A DNA stretch of 64,000 nt from Rhodospirillales bacterium (lineage in GTDB: Bacteria; Pseudomonadota; Alphaproteobacteria; Rhodospirillales; Magnetospirillaceae), in the NCBI GenBank assembly GCA_019455065.1, contig JACFNC010000007.1, positions 124,001-188,000 on the forward strand. Direction: 5' to 3'. Shown here in pieces: positions 35,379 through 45,793 of this stretch (positions within the stretch are counted from its first letter, which is position 1; each line of letters starts with the position of its first letter). The position numbers and the translations under genes were made by a program. Under the pieces are notes generated by a model that was not told the origin of the DNA, did no database searches, and saw nothing but the letters and a program-made list of their open reading frames with translations.

Positions 35379-36146
35379 TCAGCCCTTCTCCTTGTCCTTC
35401 TGCTTCCGGGTCTGCTCGATCAAGTGCTTGAGCGTGCTCTTGTCGAGGGCGCCCGGGATGATGCGGTCGCCGATCACGAAGGCCGGGGTTCCGTTGATGT
35501 CGAGGGCGCGCGCCAGGTCTATGTTGCGCTTGAGTATCTCGCCGATCTGCGGTGAGGCCATGTCCTTCTTCAGGCGCTCGGCATTCAGGCCCACATCGGC
35601 CGCCGCCTTCATCACCGCCTTTTCGTTCAGGGGCGTGCGCAGGCGCATCAAGGCGCCGTGGAACTCGGCGTACTTGTTCTGGGCGCGCGCTGCCAAGGCC
35701 GCGCGAGCGGCGTAGTTCGACTCGGGACCGAGGATCGGGAATTCCTTGAAAATCAGGCGCACCTTGCCGTCGGCCTCCACGACGCTCAGCAGGTCTTCGT
35801 AGACCGACTTGCAATAGGTGCAGCGATAGTCGAAGAACTCGACCAGTGTCACGTCCCCTTCGCGGTTGCCCGCTACGGGGGAATCAGGGTCGTTCAGGAT
35901 TTCGTTGCGCCGTTCGACGAGCGCCTTGCGGGCCTCAGCCTCGGCCGCGAGGCGCTGTTTCTCGCGTAGGGCCTCGATGGCCTCGGCGATGATCTCAGGG
36001 TTCTCCATGATGTACTGACGGACGAGCTTGCGCACCGCTTCGGTCTGCGCGGGCGAAAGCGGCTGCTGGTCCTGTGCCGTTGCCTGCGCGGGAGCGTACG
36101 CCAGAAAGGCCGCCATGGCGGCAAACAGAACTTTCCTGAAAATCAT
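35379..36146 (-). CDS. DsbA-family thiol-disulfide oxidoreductase
   Basis: 255-residue exported protein with a signal peptide (about residues 1-24). An N-terminal helical region (VRQYIMENPEIIAEAIEALREKQ) precedes a DsbA thioredoxin fold with the active-site C-T-Y-C motif (FFDYRCTYCKSV) and the cis-Pro loop INGTPAFVIG. This layout is the Com1/DSBA type common in alphaproteobacteria, which forms or isomerises periplasmic disulfides. It follows the M48 protease gene on the same strand by 90 bases. Confidence 0.88.
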   Translation of the reverse strand: MIFRKVLFAAMAAFLAYAPAQATAQDQQPLSPAQTEAVRKLVRQYIMENPEIIAEAIEALREKQRLAAEAEARKALVERRNEILNDPDSPVAGNREGDVTLVEFFDYRCTYCKSVYEDLLSVVEADGKVRLIFKEFPILGPESNYAARAALAARAQNKYAEFHGALMRLRTPLNEKAVMKAAADVGLNAERLKKDMASPQIGEILKRNIDLARALDINGTPAFVIGDRIIPGALDKSTLKHLIEQTRKQKDKEKG

Positions 36147-36236
36147 AACGACCTCTATTGGTGTGCCCGAGGCTCTTTCGGGTGGCGCGCATCATGCTTC
36201 ATCGCGGACGCGGGAGCAAGGCGGGCGGTCTCGCCT

Positions 36237-37613
36237 CTAACGCTTTCTCTCCTCGCGCAAACGCATGGCCTGCGCCTTCACGTCCTGTACCCTCAGCCAA
36301 GACGGCGATCCGCGCGGCAGGAGTTTCTCAGCCCGCGTCGCATGGTGGAGCGCCTCGGCGATCTGGCCCCCGAGCATGGCATATTCCGCCATGGCGAAGG
36401 CGGCCTCGCCCTCGTTGCCCCGGCGCCCCTGGGCGATGGCCAAAAGCCTCCAGGCAAAGCCGTTGTCAGCCTCTTCGGTCAAGGCAAAATTGAGGTGGCC
36501 CACGGCGTCTTCCAGCAGCGGCGGCTGATTCAGCTCGATCTCCACTTGCGCCAGGCTGATGCGCAACAGGGGCGAGTTCGGCAGCAGGCGCACGGCCTCC
36601 TGATAGGCCGCCAACGCATCGGGCGCGCGGCCGTTCTCGAACAAAATTTGCCCCTTCAGCTCTTGGAAATAGGGATCGGCCGGGCGCTCGGCGAGCAGGT
36701 CCTCGACGAGGGGCAGGGCCCTGGCGAGGTCGGGTTTGCGGTAGTGTGCGATGGCGCGTGCGTAGCGGGATTCGAGGCTCTCGTCCTCCTCCCTGTAGCG
36801 CTGCAGCGTGCGCGCCGGCAGCTCGAGAAACGAAAACAGCTTCGCCCGCATTCGGCGATGCATCTCGGCATACTCCGGCGGAGCCTGGACGCCGGTGAAG
36901 TGCGACTCGTTCGCGTGATTGCGCAGGAAGGAGATGCGTTCGCTGGTGATGGGGTGGGTCCGCACGTAGGGATCCTGCCGCTCGGTCACCAGAAGTTCCT
37001 GGTCGCCCAGAATCTCCATGAATTCCAGCAGCCCCTTCGAGGACTGGCCGGTGGCGTCGAGCAGGGATACGGCGGCCTGGTCGGCGGCGGTTTCCTGGGT
37101 GCGGGTGAAGCTGAGCAGTGAGCGTTCCGCGACGCTGCTGCCGCCCATCAGGATCGCGCTGCCCACGTCGGCCCGGCCGCTGGCCGCGGCCGCCGCGCCG
37201 GCCAGCACCATGGCGATCAGCGCCTCGGTCGAGGCGTTCTTCAGGGCTTCGTCCATCCGTGCCAGATGGCCGCCGGCAATGTGGCCGGTTTCGTGGGCAA
37301 TCACGCCGATCAACTGGCTCACGTTTTCGGTGCGTACCAGCAGTCCGGTATTGAGGAAGAGGTTCTGGCCGGCGGCCACGAAGGCGTTCAGCGTATTGTC
37401 CTTGACGAGGTGGATGCGCACCGCTCCGGGGTTCAGCCCGGCGGCCACGAAGAGTGGCGTCGCCCACACCCGGATGCTATTTTCGATCTCCGCATCGCGG
37501 ATGAAGGACGGGCGGTCCGCGCTCCTTGCCGGTGCGCCAAGCAGGACTAGGATGGCCAGGGCCAGAACGGAAATGCGCTTGTACAAGGAGACCTGCTTGC
37601 TGCCGTGCCCCAA
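36237..37613 (-). CDS. M48 metalloprotease with TPR repeats (BepA-like)
   Basis: 458-residue periplasmic zinc protease of the BepA/YfgC type that takes part in outer-membrane protein quality control. A signal peptide (about residues 10-32) leads to an M48 domain with the zinc motif HETGH and the downstream zinc Glu in QETAADQ. TPR-like helices fill the C-terminal half (about residues 285-450). The given start is a TTG; another TTG at 37586 would give a neater signal peptide and is equally likely. It is divergent from the aminotransferase gene over only 51 bases and upstream of the DsbA-type gene, which may act on the same substrates. Confidence 0.85.
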   Translation of the reverse strand: MGHGSKQVSLYKRISVLALAILVLLGAPARSADRPSFIRDAEIENSIRVWATPLFVAAGLNPGAVRIHLVKDNTLNAFVAAGQNLFLNTGLLVRTENVSQLIGVIAHETGHIAGGHLARMDEALKNASTEALIAMVLAGAAAAASGRADVGSAILMGGSSVAERSLLSFTRTQETAADQAAVSLLDATGQSSKGLLEFMEILGDQELLVTERQDPYVRTHPITSERISFLRNHANESHFTGVQAPPEYAEMHRRMRAKLFSFLELPARTLQRYREEDESLESRYARAIAHYRKPDLARALPLVEDLLAERPADPYFQELKGQILFENGRAPDALAAYQEAVRLLPNSPLLRISLAQVEIELNQPPLLEDAVGHLNFALTEEADNGFAWRLLAIAQGRRGNEGEAAFAMAEYAMLGGQIAEALHHATRAEKLLPRGSPSWLRVQDVKAQAMRLREERKR

Positions 37614-37664
37614 AATTAGTCGGCGGGTCCTGTCGCGTCAACGAATAGCGCCGTCGGCGGTATA

Positions 37665-38816
37665 ATGGCTCTGAAGGTGGCGAAACGAGGGCTCGTGCCG
37701 CCCTTCATCGTCATGGACGTCATGCGGGCCGCGGCGGAGCGCGCGGCTGCCGGCGACGACGTACTGCACCTCGAGGTCGGGCAGCCGTCGACGGGCGCCC
37801 CGCAGGCCGTGCTCGAGGCCGCAAAGGCCGCCCTCGATGCGGACCCCATCGGCTACACGCTTGCGCTGGGGATAGAGCCGCTGCGGGCGCGGATCGCTCG
37901 GCACTATGCCGACGAGTACGGCGTCGCCATCCCGGAAGAGCGGATCGTGGTGACCACAGGGTCGTCGGGCGCTTTTTTGCTCGCCTTTCTGGCCGCCTTC
38001 GAACCCGGGGACAGGGTCGGTCTGGCGGCGCCCGGCTATCCGGCTTATCGGAACATCCTGACCGCCCTCGGGATAACGCCGGTCCTCCTGCCCGTCGGCG
38101 CCCAATCCCACTTCCAACCCAGTAGCGCCATCCTGGAAGCGGTGGGCGAAAGCTTGGACGGGCTCATCGTCGCAAGTCCGTCGAACCCCACCGGCAGCAT
38201 GTTGGGTGCGGCGGAGTTGGGCGACCTCGCGCGCTACTGCCACGACCAGGGTATCCGATTGGTTTCGGACGAGATTTACCACGGCATCACCTACGGCGAA
38301 CGGGCTGTCACGGCAGCCGCCCAGTCGACGGAAGCGATCGTCGTGAACAGCTTCTCCAAGTATTATTCGATGACCGGCTGGCGGCTCGGCTGGATGGTCG
38401 TGCCTCCCGACCTATTGCGGGCCGTCGAATGCCTGGCGCAGAACTTCTTCATCTCGCCGCCGACACTCTCGCAGCGTGCGGCTCTCGCCGTGTTCGATTG
38501 CCGCGAGGAACTCGATCGCAATGTGGCGCGCTACGCCCGGAACCGTGCGTTGCTGCTGGAGGAACTGCCCAAGGCGGGCTTCCATCGGCTGGCCCCTGCC
38601 GACGGGGCCTTCTACCTTTACGCAGACATTGCGCACCTCAGCAACGACAGTCAGGAATTCTGCCGGCGCATGCTGACGGAGACCGGGGTCGCGGCGACGC
38701 CCGGGGTCGATTTCGATCCCGAACAGGGACACCGCGCTATGCGCTTTTCCTTCGCCGGTTCGACCGAGGATATGGCTGAGGCCGCTGGACGATTGCGGCG
38801 TTGGCTGTCGCGCTAA
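37665..38816 (+). CDS. Class I/II PLP-dependent aminotransferase
   Basis: 383-residue fold-type I aminotransferase. Motifs are LHLEVGQPSTGAPQAV, SPSNPTGSML, the region VSDEIYHGITYG, and the PLP lysine in SFSKYYSMTGWRLGW; the substrate-carboxylate Arg is in MRFSFAG. The amino acid used cannot be told from sequence; AspC-like and alanine-type enzymes are near relatives. It is divergent from the M48 protease gene and ends in a strong hairpin shared with rne. Confidence 0.85.
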   Translation: MALKVAKRGLVPPFIVMDVMRAAAERAAAGDDVLHLEVGQPSTGAPQAVLEAAKAALDADPIGYTLALGIEPLRARIARHYADEYGVAIPEERIVVTTGSSGAFLLAFLAAFEPGDRVGLAAPGYPAYRNILTALGITPVLLPVGAQSHFQPSSAILEAVGESLDGLIVASPSNPTGSMLGAAELGDLARYCHDQGIRLVSDEIYHGITYGERAVTAAAQSTEAIVVNSFSKYYSMTGWRLGWMVVPPDLLRAVECLAQNFFISPPTLSQRAALAVFDCREELDRNVARYARNRALLLEELPKAGFHRLAPADGAFYLYADIAHLSNDSQEFCRRMLTETGVAATPGVDFDPEQGHRAMRFSFAGSTEDMAEAAGRLRRWLSR

Positions 38817-38836
38817 GGATTTTGGTTTGAAAAATA

Positions 38837-38868
38837 GATAGGGGCGCGGCAGGTCCCGCGCCCCTATC
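38837..38868. terminator. Bidirectional terminator between the aminotransferase and rne
   Basis: GATAGGGGCGCGG pairs perfectly (13 bp) with CCGCGCCCCTATC around a six-base loop, flanked by TTTGAAAAA on the left (T-rich for the leftward transcript) and ATTT on the right. It ends both convergent genes. Confidence 0.85.
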
Positions 38869-38881
38869 CCATTTGCCCGCG

Positions 38882-41515
38882 TCAGCCGGCAGGGCGACGC
38901 CACCAGCCGCGGCGCGGCGATGCGGGCGGCTCTTCGGGAACCTGCCCGGTGACCGCGGGCGCCGTTTCCTCGACCGCAACGGCCGCGACGGGGGCGGGGG
39001 CCTCCGCTGCGTCCGGACGCTCCTCGGCGGGAAGGGGCTCGACCAGCGTCTCGGCGTGCTCGGCGGCGGGAACCGCCTCGACCTGCGCCTCCGCGGGCGC
39101 GGCGGCCGCCGGAGCCTCACCCTTTTCGATCGCCGTCTTGCGGCGGCGCGGAGCTGCCTTCTTCTTGGTCTCAGCCTTGGCCGGGGCAGGCGGCGGCGCT
39201 TCTTCGGCCGCGGCGGCGGCCTTGCGCCTCGGAGCGCGCTTGGGTCGCGCCGGTTTCTCGGCCACGGCGGCTGCGGTTTCCTCGGCAGTCGCGGCCGTCT
39301 CGGCCGCGGCCGAGACGGGAACGGGCTCCGCCTCTGGTTCGACTGCCGGCTCAGCGGCTGCTTGCGCTGCTTGTTCGGTATGGGCCTCGGTGGCCGCGAC
39401 TTCCACCTCTTCCGCGGCCTCTACGGCCTCCACGCCCTCCACGGGCGCGAGCGGCGTCTCGGCTATGGCAGCGGGCTCCTCGACACGGCGCCGCCGCTTT
39501 CCTCCCCGACGGCCCCGACGGCGGCCCTTGCGGGATTCGCCCTCTTCGGAACCGGCCTCCGTGACGCCATCGCCGCTCGACTCCGCGACAACCTCCTCTT
39601 CCGCCTCGCCAATTTCGGCGGGCGCTTCGGCGGCGGCTTCTGCCGCTTCCCCGATCGCCGGCTGCCGGGCTTCGTCGCCGGGCCGACGGCTGCGCCGCTT
39701 GCGCCGCTTGCGCCGCTTGCGGGCGCCTTCCTCATCGGTGGCCGTCGCGCCCTCCGGTGCGGTGGCCGCGACCTCCGACTCTTCCTCGGCGCGTTCCTCG
39801 GCTTCCTCCTCCTCTGAGGGGGCGACCTGTTCGATCTGGGGCCGCGTCACCTCTTCAATCCGAGCCTCCGCCTTCACCCGCTCCATTCGGTGGTTCGGCG
39901 GCACCAGGCTGTCGTCTCCATTGATGAAGACCGAGAAGGCGTAGCGGTTCTCGATCTCGGCCAGGGCGGTCCGTTTCTGGTTGAGAATGTACAAAGCGAC
40001 CGCTGTCGGCGCGGTGACCATCACCTCGCTGGAGCGGCGGCGGATGCCCTCCTCCTCGATCGCCCGCAACAGATAGACCGAGGCCGATTCGACGGACCGC
40101 ACGACACCGGTCCCACTGCAATGGGTGCAGGGCTGGAAGGACGTCTCCATCAAGCTCGGCCGCAGCCGCTGGCGGGACAACTCCAGCAGCCCAAAGGGGC
40201 TGATGCGGCCAAGCTGGATGCGGGCACGGTCGAAGCGCATCGCCTCCTTCAGCCGACGTTCCACCGCATGATTGTTGCGGTTTTCCTCCATGTCGATGAA
40301 GTCGATCACGATCAGCCCCGCGAGGTCGCGCAGGCGCAACTGCCGGGCAATCTCGTCGGACGCCTCGAGATTTGTCTTGAGGGCGGTCTCCTCGATGTGC
40401 CGTTCCTTGGTCGAGCGGCCGGAATTGACGTCGATCGACACCAGGGCCTCGGTGGGACTGATGACGATGTAGCCGCCCGACTTGAGTTGCACGATCGGGC
40501 TGTGCATGGCGTCGAGCTGGCTTTCCACCTGGAACCGGTAGAACAGCGGCATCGCCTGGTCGCGATAGGGCTGCACCCGCCGGGCGTGGCTGGGCGTCAA
40601 CATCCGCATGAAGTCTTTGGCCAGCCGGTATCCCTCATCGCCCTCGACCAGGATTTCCTCGATGTCGCGGGAATAGAGGTCGCGGATCGACCGCTTGATG
40701 AGGTTCGCCTCCTCATAAACCAGAGCGGGCGCGGTCGACTTCAGCGTCAACTCGCGAATGTTGTCCCACAGACGCAGCAGGTATTCGTAGTCACGCTTGA
40801 TTTCGGCCTTGCTGCGTTCCGATCCGGCGGTACGTACGATCACCGCCATTCCATCGGGAATGTCGAGTTCGTTGGTGATGGACTTGAGGCGGCGCCGATC
40901 GGTCGCGCTGGTGATCTTTCGCGACACGCCGCCGCCGCGCCCGGTGTTGGGCATGAGCACGCAATAGCGGCCCGCGAGCGAAAGGTAGGTCGTGAGCGCC
41001 GCGCCCTTATTGCCGCGCTCCTCTTTGACCACCTGCACCAAGACGACCTGGCGCCGCTTGATGACTTCCTGGATCTTGTAGTTCCGCAGGTTGCGGGGGC
41101 GGCGGCGCTCGACGTCCTCGACGTCGTCGCCGCCGACCATCTCGACCGCGTCCTCAGCGCCATGGGCACCGTCGGCGGCGGCCGCTTCGCCTTCATGGCC
41201 GGCCGCCCCATTCCCACCCGTTGTCTCCGACTCGTGATGTTCGGCAAGCAGCGCCTGCCGGTCCGCCACCGGAATCTGGTAATAGTCGGGGTGTATTTCG
41301 CTGAATGCTAGGAAACCATGCCGGTTACCGCCATAATCGACGAATGCGGCCTGAAGCGAAGGCTCCACCCGGACGATCTTCGCCAGGTAGATATTTCCTT
41401 TTAATTGCTTCTTTGTGCTGGTTTCTACATCAAGTTCTTCGAGACGTGTTCCGCTTACTACGACGACCCGAGTTTCTTCCGGGTGCGTCGCGTCGATGAG
41501 CATGCGCTTCGCCAT
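38882..41515 (-). CDS. rne: Ribonuclease E/G
   Basis: 877-residue endoribonuclease of the RNase E/G family, central to mRNA decay and rRNA processing. It has an S1 domain (GNIYLAKIVRVEPSLQAAFVDYG, split by an acidic insert as usual in alphaproteobacteria), the catalytic Asp pair in VSIDVNSGRST and VIDFIDME, and the zinc link CTHCSGTG. The last 300 residues are low-complexity Ala/Glu with Arg/Lys blocks, the expected degradosome scaffold with RNA-binding sites. The ATG at 41515 follows GGAG. It is divergent from amiC. Confidence 0.93.
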   Translation of the reverse strand: MAKRMLIDATHPEETRVVVVSGTRLEELDVETSTKKQLKGNIYLAKIVRVEPSLQAAFVDYGGNRHGFLAFSEIHPDYYQIPVADRQALLAEHHESETTGGNGAAGHEGEAAAADGAHGAEDAVEMVGGDDVEDVERRRPRNLRNYKIQEVIKRRQVVLVQVVKEERGNKGAALTTYLSLAGRYCVLMPNTGRGGGVSRKITSATDRRRLKSITNELDIPDGMAVIVRTAGSERSKAEIKRDYEYLLRLWDNIRELTLKSTAPALVYEEANLIKRSIRDLYSRDIEEILVEGDEGYRLAKDFMRMLTPSHARRVQPYRDQAMPLFYRFQVESQLDAMHSPIVQLKSGGYIVISPTEALVSIDVNSGRSTKERHIEETALKTNLEASDEIARQLRLRDLAGLIVIDFIDMEENRNNHAVERRLKEAMRFDRARIQLGRISPFGLLELSRQRLRPSLMETSFQPCTHCSGTGVVRSVESASVYLLRAIEEEGIRRRSSEVMVTAPTAVALYILNQKRTALAEIENRYAFSVFINGDDSLVPPNHRMERVKAEARIEEVTRPQIEQVAPSEEEEAEERAEEESEVAATAPEGATATDEEGARKRRKRRKRRSRRPGDEARQPAIGEAAEAAAEAPAEIGEAEEEVVAESSGDGVTEAGSEEGESRKGRRRGRRGGKRRRRVEEPAAIAETPLAPVEGVEAVEAAEEVEVAATEAHTEQAAQAAAEPAVEPEAEPVPVSAAAETAATAEETAAAVAEKPARPKRAPRRKAAAAAEEAPPPAPAKAETKKKAAPRRRKTAIEKGEAPAAAAPAEAQVEAVPAAEHAETLVEPLPAEERPDAAEAPAPVAAVAVEETAPAVTGQVPEEPPASPRRGWWRRPAG

Positions 41516-41994
41516 TAAATTCAAAACTCCAAGAGGCCGCCCGGCCGCGCGCGTTGGGCGCGAATGGGCTGGCAACTGACCCGTTGAAGCCGGCGCAGCT
41601 CTCGCTCGATTCCACGGTCGCTGTCTCAGGGGAGGCAAGGACGAAGGTCATGGCGGGAAATCCACGGGCCGCGTGCCCGGCTTCGAAATTCGATCAACAC
41701 ACCCGCCGGCGGCTTGCGCCCTACATCGCTCTCCACGAGCCCAGAGGGGCGGGAAAGGTTCGCACGGCTGGCCCTTGGGCCGTCCGCCTGCGGCATTCGC
41801 AAACAAAATAGCGATGACGCAATGGTTCCACAACGATCTTGTTTGGCAGCCTCCACCCGACCCGACGCCGGCCCCGGAGAGAGGGGCGTTGGACATTCCT
41901 TCCATCGAATCAATGGCTTTTAAGTTGATCTTTATGTTGTGTTGTTGGTATACGTATCGAAGATCTATTTGGCGGTCGGCGGAAAGGACATCGT
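41516..41994. promoter_or_regulatory. Divergent intergenic region of rne and amiC
   Basis: This 479-base stretch has no supported gene. The part next to amiC (41920-41985) is AT-rich, with TTGATC-N18-TATACG-like sequence that could be a promoter. The part next to rne is GC-rich and probably a long rne 5' untranslated region; RNase E genes commonly self-regulate through such leaders, but no specific structure is proven here. Confidence 0.45.
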
Positions 41995-43227
41995 TTGGCG
42001 CGTCTGGGTAAAGCGGCGGCGGTTGTTGCGGCGGTACTGACGGCGGTACTCGCGGTCTCTTGGACCGCTTCGGCCAAGCCGGCGGTGACTGGCGTTCGCG
42101 CCTACGATCACGGGACCAAGACCCGCTTTGTGCTGGATTTGAACGAATCGGTTCCTTTCCGGGTGTTCACGCTTGCGGACCCTTATCGCGTCGTCGTCGA
42201 CCTGCCGGAATTGGACTGGACCGCAGCGCAAGCGGGGCTGCGCAAGGCCATCGGTCCCATCCGCGATTTCCGCTACGGACTTTTCAAACCCGGTAACGCT
42301 CGGCTGGTGCTCGATCTGGCGGATGCGACGTCGGTGAAGAAGGCGTTCGTCCTTCCGCCGGGCGAGGGCGCCGGGTGGCGGTTCGTGCTCGATCTCGTCG
42401 GAACCAGCCGCGACGCCTTCCTGCGCGAACAGGGGCTGCCCCCGGACCTCGTGCCGCAGCCGAAGCCGGTGCCGACCGCGGCCATTCCGGTTTCGATGAC
42501 GTTGCCGGACCGCAATCCGCGCGCCGTCAGGGGCAAGGCGGTGATCATCATCGATCCGGGTCATGGCGGGGTCGATCCCGGCGCCATCGGGGTCAGTGGT
42601 GAATACGAAAAGAACATCACCCTGGCGATGGCGCGTGAACTCAAGCAGGCGCTCGACTCCAGCGGTCGCTACAAGGTCGTCCTGACCCGGAACTCGGACG
42701 TGTTCCTGGCGCTGCGCGACCGCGTCGCCAAGGCGCGTGCGGTGGGGGCGGATCTGTTCGTGTCCCTTCATGCCGACACCGTGCGCAGCCCGTCGGTGCG
42801 CGGCCTCTCGGTCTACACCTTGTCCGAACGGGCGTCCGACGCCGAATCGGCCGCTCTGGCCGAGAAGGAGAACAAGGCCGACCTCATCGCCGGCCTCGAT
42901 CTCTCGCATGAGTCGCCCGAAGTCACCAACATCCTCATCGACCTCGCCCAGCGCGAGTCGATGAACCTGTCGGCCGCCTTCGCCGGCGACCTGGTACAGG
43001 AACTGGGTCGCGAAACGGCCCTGCTCGGCAACACCCACCGGTTCGCGGGCTTCGCCGTGCTCAAGGCGCCCGACATTCCGTCCGTGCTCGTCGAACTCGG
43101 CTATCTCTCCAACCCCCAAGAGGAGCGGCTATTGCGCCGGCGCGACCACCGCGCCAAATTGGCTTCAGCGCTGACGCGCTCCATCGATCGTTATTTCGCC
43201 AACATCCAACGGGCAAGCCGGCCATAA
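41995..43227 (+). CDS. amiC: N-acetylmuramoyl-L-alanine amidase (AmiC type)
   Basis: 410-residue exported amidase that cuts the peptide from muramic acid during cell division. Signal peptide about residues 1-27, AMIN domain about 30-140, then the Amidase_3 domain with zinc ligands in IIIDPGHGGVDPGA, GEYEKNITL and SLHAD and the catalytic Glu in VELGYLSN. The start is a TTG preceded by AAAGGA. It is followed 79 bases later by mrcA. Confidence 0.9.
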   Translation: MARLGKAAAVVAAVLTAVLAVSWTASAKPAVTGVRAYDHGTKTRFVLDLNESVPFRVFTLADPYRVVVDLPELDWTAAQAGLRKAIGPIRDFRYGLFKPGNARLVLDLADATSVKKAFVLPPGEGAGWRFVLDLVGTSRDAFLREQGLPPDLVPQPKPVPTAAIPVSMTLPDRNPRAVRGKAVIIIDPGHGGVDPGAIGVSGEYEKNITLAMARELKQALDSSGRYKVVLTRNSDVFLALRDRVAKARAVGADLFVSLHADTVRSPSVRGLSVYTLSERASDAESAALAEKENKADLIAGLDLSHESPEVTNILIDLAQRESMNLSAAFAGDLVQELGRETALLGNTHRFAGFAVLKAPDIPSVLVELGYLSNPQEERLLRRRDHRAKLASALTRSIDRYFANIQRASRP

Positions 43228-43306
43228 GGCTGCCATATTCAAGGGCTAACGGGTTCGCTGCGGCAGGCCGCGAAGTCTCGGTGCACGGAAGCCACACTCT
43301 CATCCG

Positions 43307-45793
43307 ATGCTTAAATACCTGGTCATCATTATCAGCAGTGTGTTCCTGCTCACGGTCGCCGCGACCGTGGGGGTGCTGGGGGTGTTCTGGCATTATGGTC
43401 GTGGCCTTCCGGACTACCAGCAACTGGCCCACTACGAGCCGTCGGTCACCACGCGTGTCTATGCCGGCGACGGTCGGCTGATTGCCGAATACGCCACCGA
43501 GAAGCGCAGCTTCGTCCCGCTGTCGGCAATGCCGCAGCGGGTCATCAAGGCGTTCCTGTCGGCCGAGGACAAGACCTTCTACAGCCACCCCGGCATCGAC
43601 GTATGGGGCGTCATGCGGGCCGTCGTCATCAACGCGCGCAATCTGGGAGGCGACCGGCGCCCGGTGGGCGCCTCGACGATCACGCAGCAGGTGGCGAAGA
43701 ACTTCCTGCTGACCAACGAGGTATCGCTCGAACGCAAGATCAAGGAGGTAATGCTTGCCTTCCGCATCGAGCGGGCGTTCAGCAAGGATCACATCCTCGA
43801 ACTGTACCTCAACGAGATCTATCTCGGCTTCAGCTCCTACGGCGTCGCGGCCGCGGCGATGAACTACTTCAACAAAAGCCTCGACGAGCTCACCGTCGCC
43901 GAAGCGGCCTTTCTCGCCGCGCTTCCAAAGGCGCCCAACAACTACAATCCTCGGCGGCATCCGGTGGCCGCCAAGCAGCGCCGCGACTGGGTGATCGGGC
44001 GCATGCTCGAAGATGGGCACATCACCCCGGGTGAAGCGATGGCCGCGCAGAACGAGCCGCTGACGGTCGGCTACCGGACCGACACCGCGCTGGTCGGCGG
44101 CGCCGGTTTCTTCGGCGAGGAGGTGCGCCGCGAATTGGCCGCGCGCTATGGCGAGTCGGCGCTGTATCAGGGCGGTTTGCAAGTCCGCTCGACGCTCGAT
44201 CCGACCCTGCAATCGATCGCCAATCGTGCCTTGCGGGAAGGGCTCGTCGCCTACGACCGTCGCCATGGGTGGCGGGGTCCGATGGGGCGCATACAGGTCG
44301 AGGCGCGGTGGCAAGAAAGGCTGGCATCGCTTCTGCCGATCCCAGGATTGGAGCCGTGGCAGCTCGCGGTCGTCCTGGAAACCGGCGGCGAGGATGCGCG
44401 CATCGGCCTGGTCGACGGGACGCTGGGATCCATTCCCTTCGCGGAGATGCGTTGGGCTCGGCCCTGGCTGCCCGCCCAAAAGGTGGGACCGTCGCCGAGC
44501 CGGCCGGCCGATGCGTTGCGGGTGGGCGACGTGGTGCCGGTTGAGCCGGTCAAGGCCGACGGCGAGGGGCGTGCCTATCCGCCGGGCACCTATGCGCTCC
44601 GCCAGTTGCCCAAGGTCGATGGGGCCCTGGTGGCGATGGACCCGCATACCGGGCGCGTCCTTGCGATGGCCGGCGGCTTCGCCTATGGCCGCAGTCAGTT
44701 CAACCGCGCCACCCAAGCCCAGCGGCAGCCCGGCTCCGCGTTCAAGCCTTTCGTCTACCTGGCTGCCCTCAACAACGGATTCACCCCGTCCTCGCTGATT
44801 CTGGATGCGCCCGTGGTGATCGATCAGGGCCCTGGCCTGCCGCTTTGGAAGCCCTCGAACTACTCGGACGACTTTCTGGGGCCGACGACGCTTCGCGTGG
44901 GCGTCGAGCGATCACGCAACCTGATGACCGTGCGTCTCGCCCAGGCTGTCGGGATGGAGCAGATCGTCGACTACGCCGAGCGGTTTGGCATTTCGGACAA
45001 CCTCACGCCGACGCTGGCGATGGCGTTGGGTGCCGGTGAGACCACGGCGCTGCGCCTGACCGCCGGCTATGCGATGCTGGTAAATGGGGGCAAGCGCATC
45101 ACGCCGACCATCGTCGATCGCGTCCAGGATCGTACCGGTCGCACGATCTATCGCCACGACGCCCGGCCATGCCCCAATTGCGCCGGCGAATATGTTCCTG
45201 AGGAGCCGATGCCGCAGGTTCCCGACACCCGCGAGGTGGTGACCGACCCGGCCAGCGCCTACCAGATGGTGTCGATCCTGCAGGGTGTGGTCGAACGTGG
45301 GACGGGCAGGCGCGTCAGCGCCATCGGCAAGCCGCTTGCCGGCAAGACGGGCACCAGCAACGACAGTGTCGATGCCTGGTTCGTCGGTTTTTCGCCCGAC
45401 CTCGCAGTCGGGGTCTTCGTGGGGTTCGACGAGCCGCATAGCCTGGGCGACAAGGAAACGGGGTCCAGTGTCGCGGCACCCATCTTCAAGGATTTCATGG
45501 CCGCCGCGCTCGCCGACAAGCCGGCCGTCCCGTTCCGGGTGCCCCCCGGCATACGCCTTGTGCGGGTCAACCCGGCGACCGGCAGGCTTGCGGGGCCGCA
45601 TGACCGGGTGGTGATCCTCGAGGCCTTCAAGCCGGAAACGGTGCCAACGGGTGAGGTGGAAGAGGTGTTGGGGGGCGGTGAGGTCGATGCCGTTGGCGCC
45701 TTCCGCTTCGGGGCCGGAGCCAATCCGGCCGGCGTTTCCCCCCTAGCTCCGCCGGCCGGCGGGGTAGCGCCGGACATGGGCGGTCTTTACTGA
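43307..45793 (+). CDS. mrcA: Penicillin-binding protein 1A
   Basis: 828-residue bifunctional class A PBP. N-terminal TM helix (about 5-25), glycosyltransferase GT51 domain (AEDKTFYSHPGID, GASTITQQVAKNFLL, KIKEVMLAFRIE), an OB-like insert, and a transpeptidase with SAFK (active Ser), SRN and KTGTS boxes. It polymerises and cross-links murein. The order amiC-mrcA-prfB is common in alphaproteobacteria. Confidence 0.95.
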   Translation: MLKYLVIIISSVFLLTVAATVGVLGVFWHYGRGLPDYQQLAHYEPSVTTRVYAGDGRLIAEYATEKRSFVPLSAMPQRVIKAFLSAEDKTFYSHPGIDVWGVMRAVVINARNLGGDRRPVGASTITQQVAKNFLLTNEVSLERKIKEVMLAFRIERAFSKDHILELYLNEIYLGFSSYGVAAAAMNYFNKSLDELTVAEAAFLAALPKAPNNYNPRRHPVAAKQRRDWVIGRMLEDGHITPGEAMAAQNEPLTVGYRTDTALVGGAGFFGEEVRRELAARYGESALYQGGLQVRSTLDPTLQSIANRALREGLVAYDRRHGWRGPMGRIQVEARWQERLASLLPIPGLEPWQLAVVLETGGEDARIGLVDGTLGSIPFAEMRWARPWLPAQKVGPSPSRPADALRVGDVVPVEPVKADGEGRAYPPGTYALRQLPKVDGALVAMDPHTGRVLAMAGGFAYGRSQFNRATQAQRQPGSAFKPFVYLAALNNGFTPSSLILDAPVVIDQGPGLPLWKPSNYSDDFLGPTTLRVGVERSRNLMTVRLAQAVGMEQIVDYAERFGISDNLTPTLAMALGAGETTALRLTAGYAMLVNGGKRITPTIVDRVQDRTGRTIYRHDARPCPNCAGEYVPEEPMPQVPDTREVVTDPASAYQMVSILQGVVERGTGRRVSAIGKPLAGKTGTSNDSVDAWFVGFSPDLAVGVFVGFDEPHSLGDKETGSSVAAPIFKDFMAAALADKPAVPFRVPPGIRLVRVNPATGRLAGPHDRVVILEAFKPETVPTGEVEEVLGGGEVDAVGAFRFGAGANPAGVSPLAPPAGGVAPDMGGLY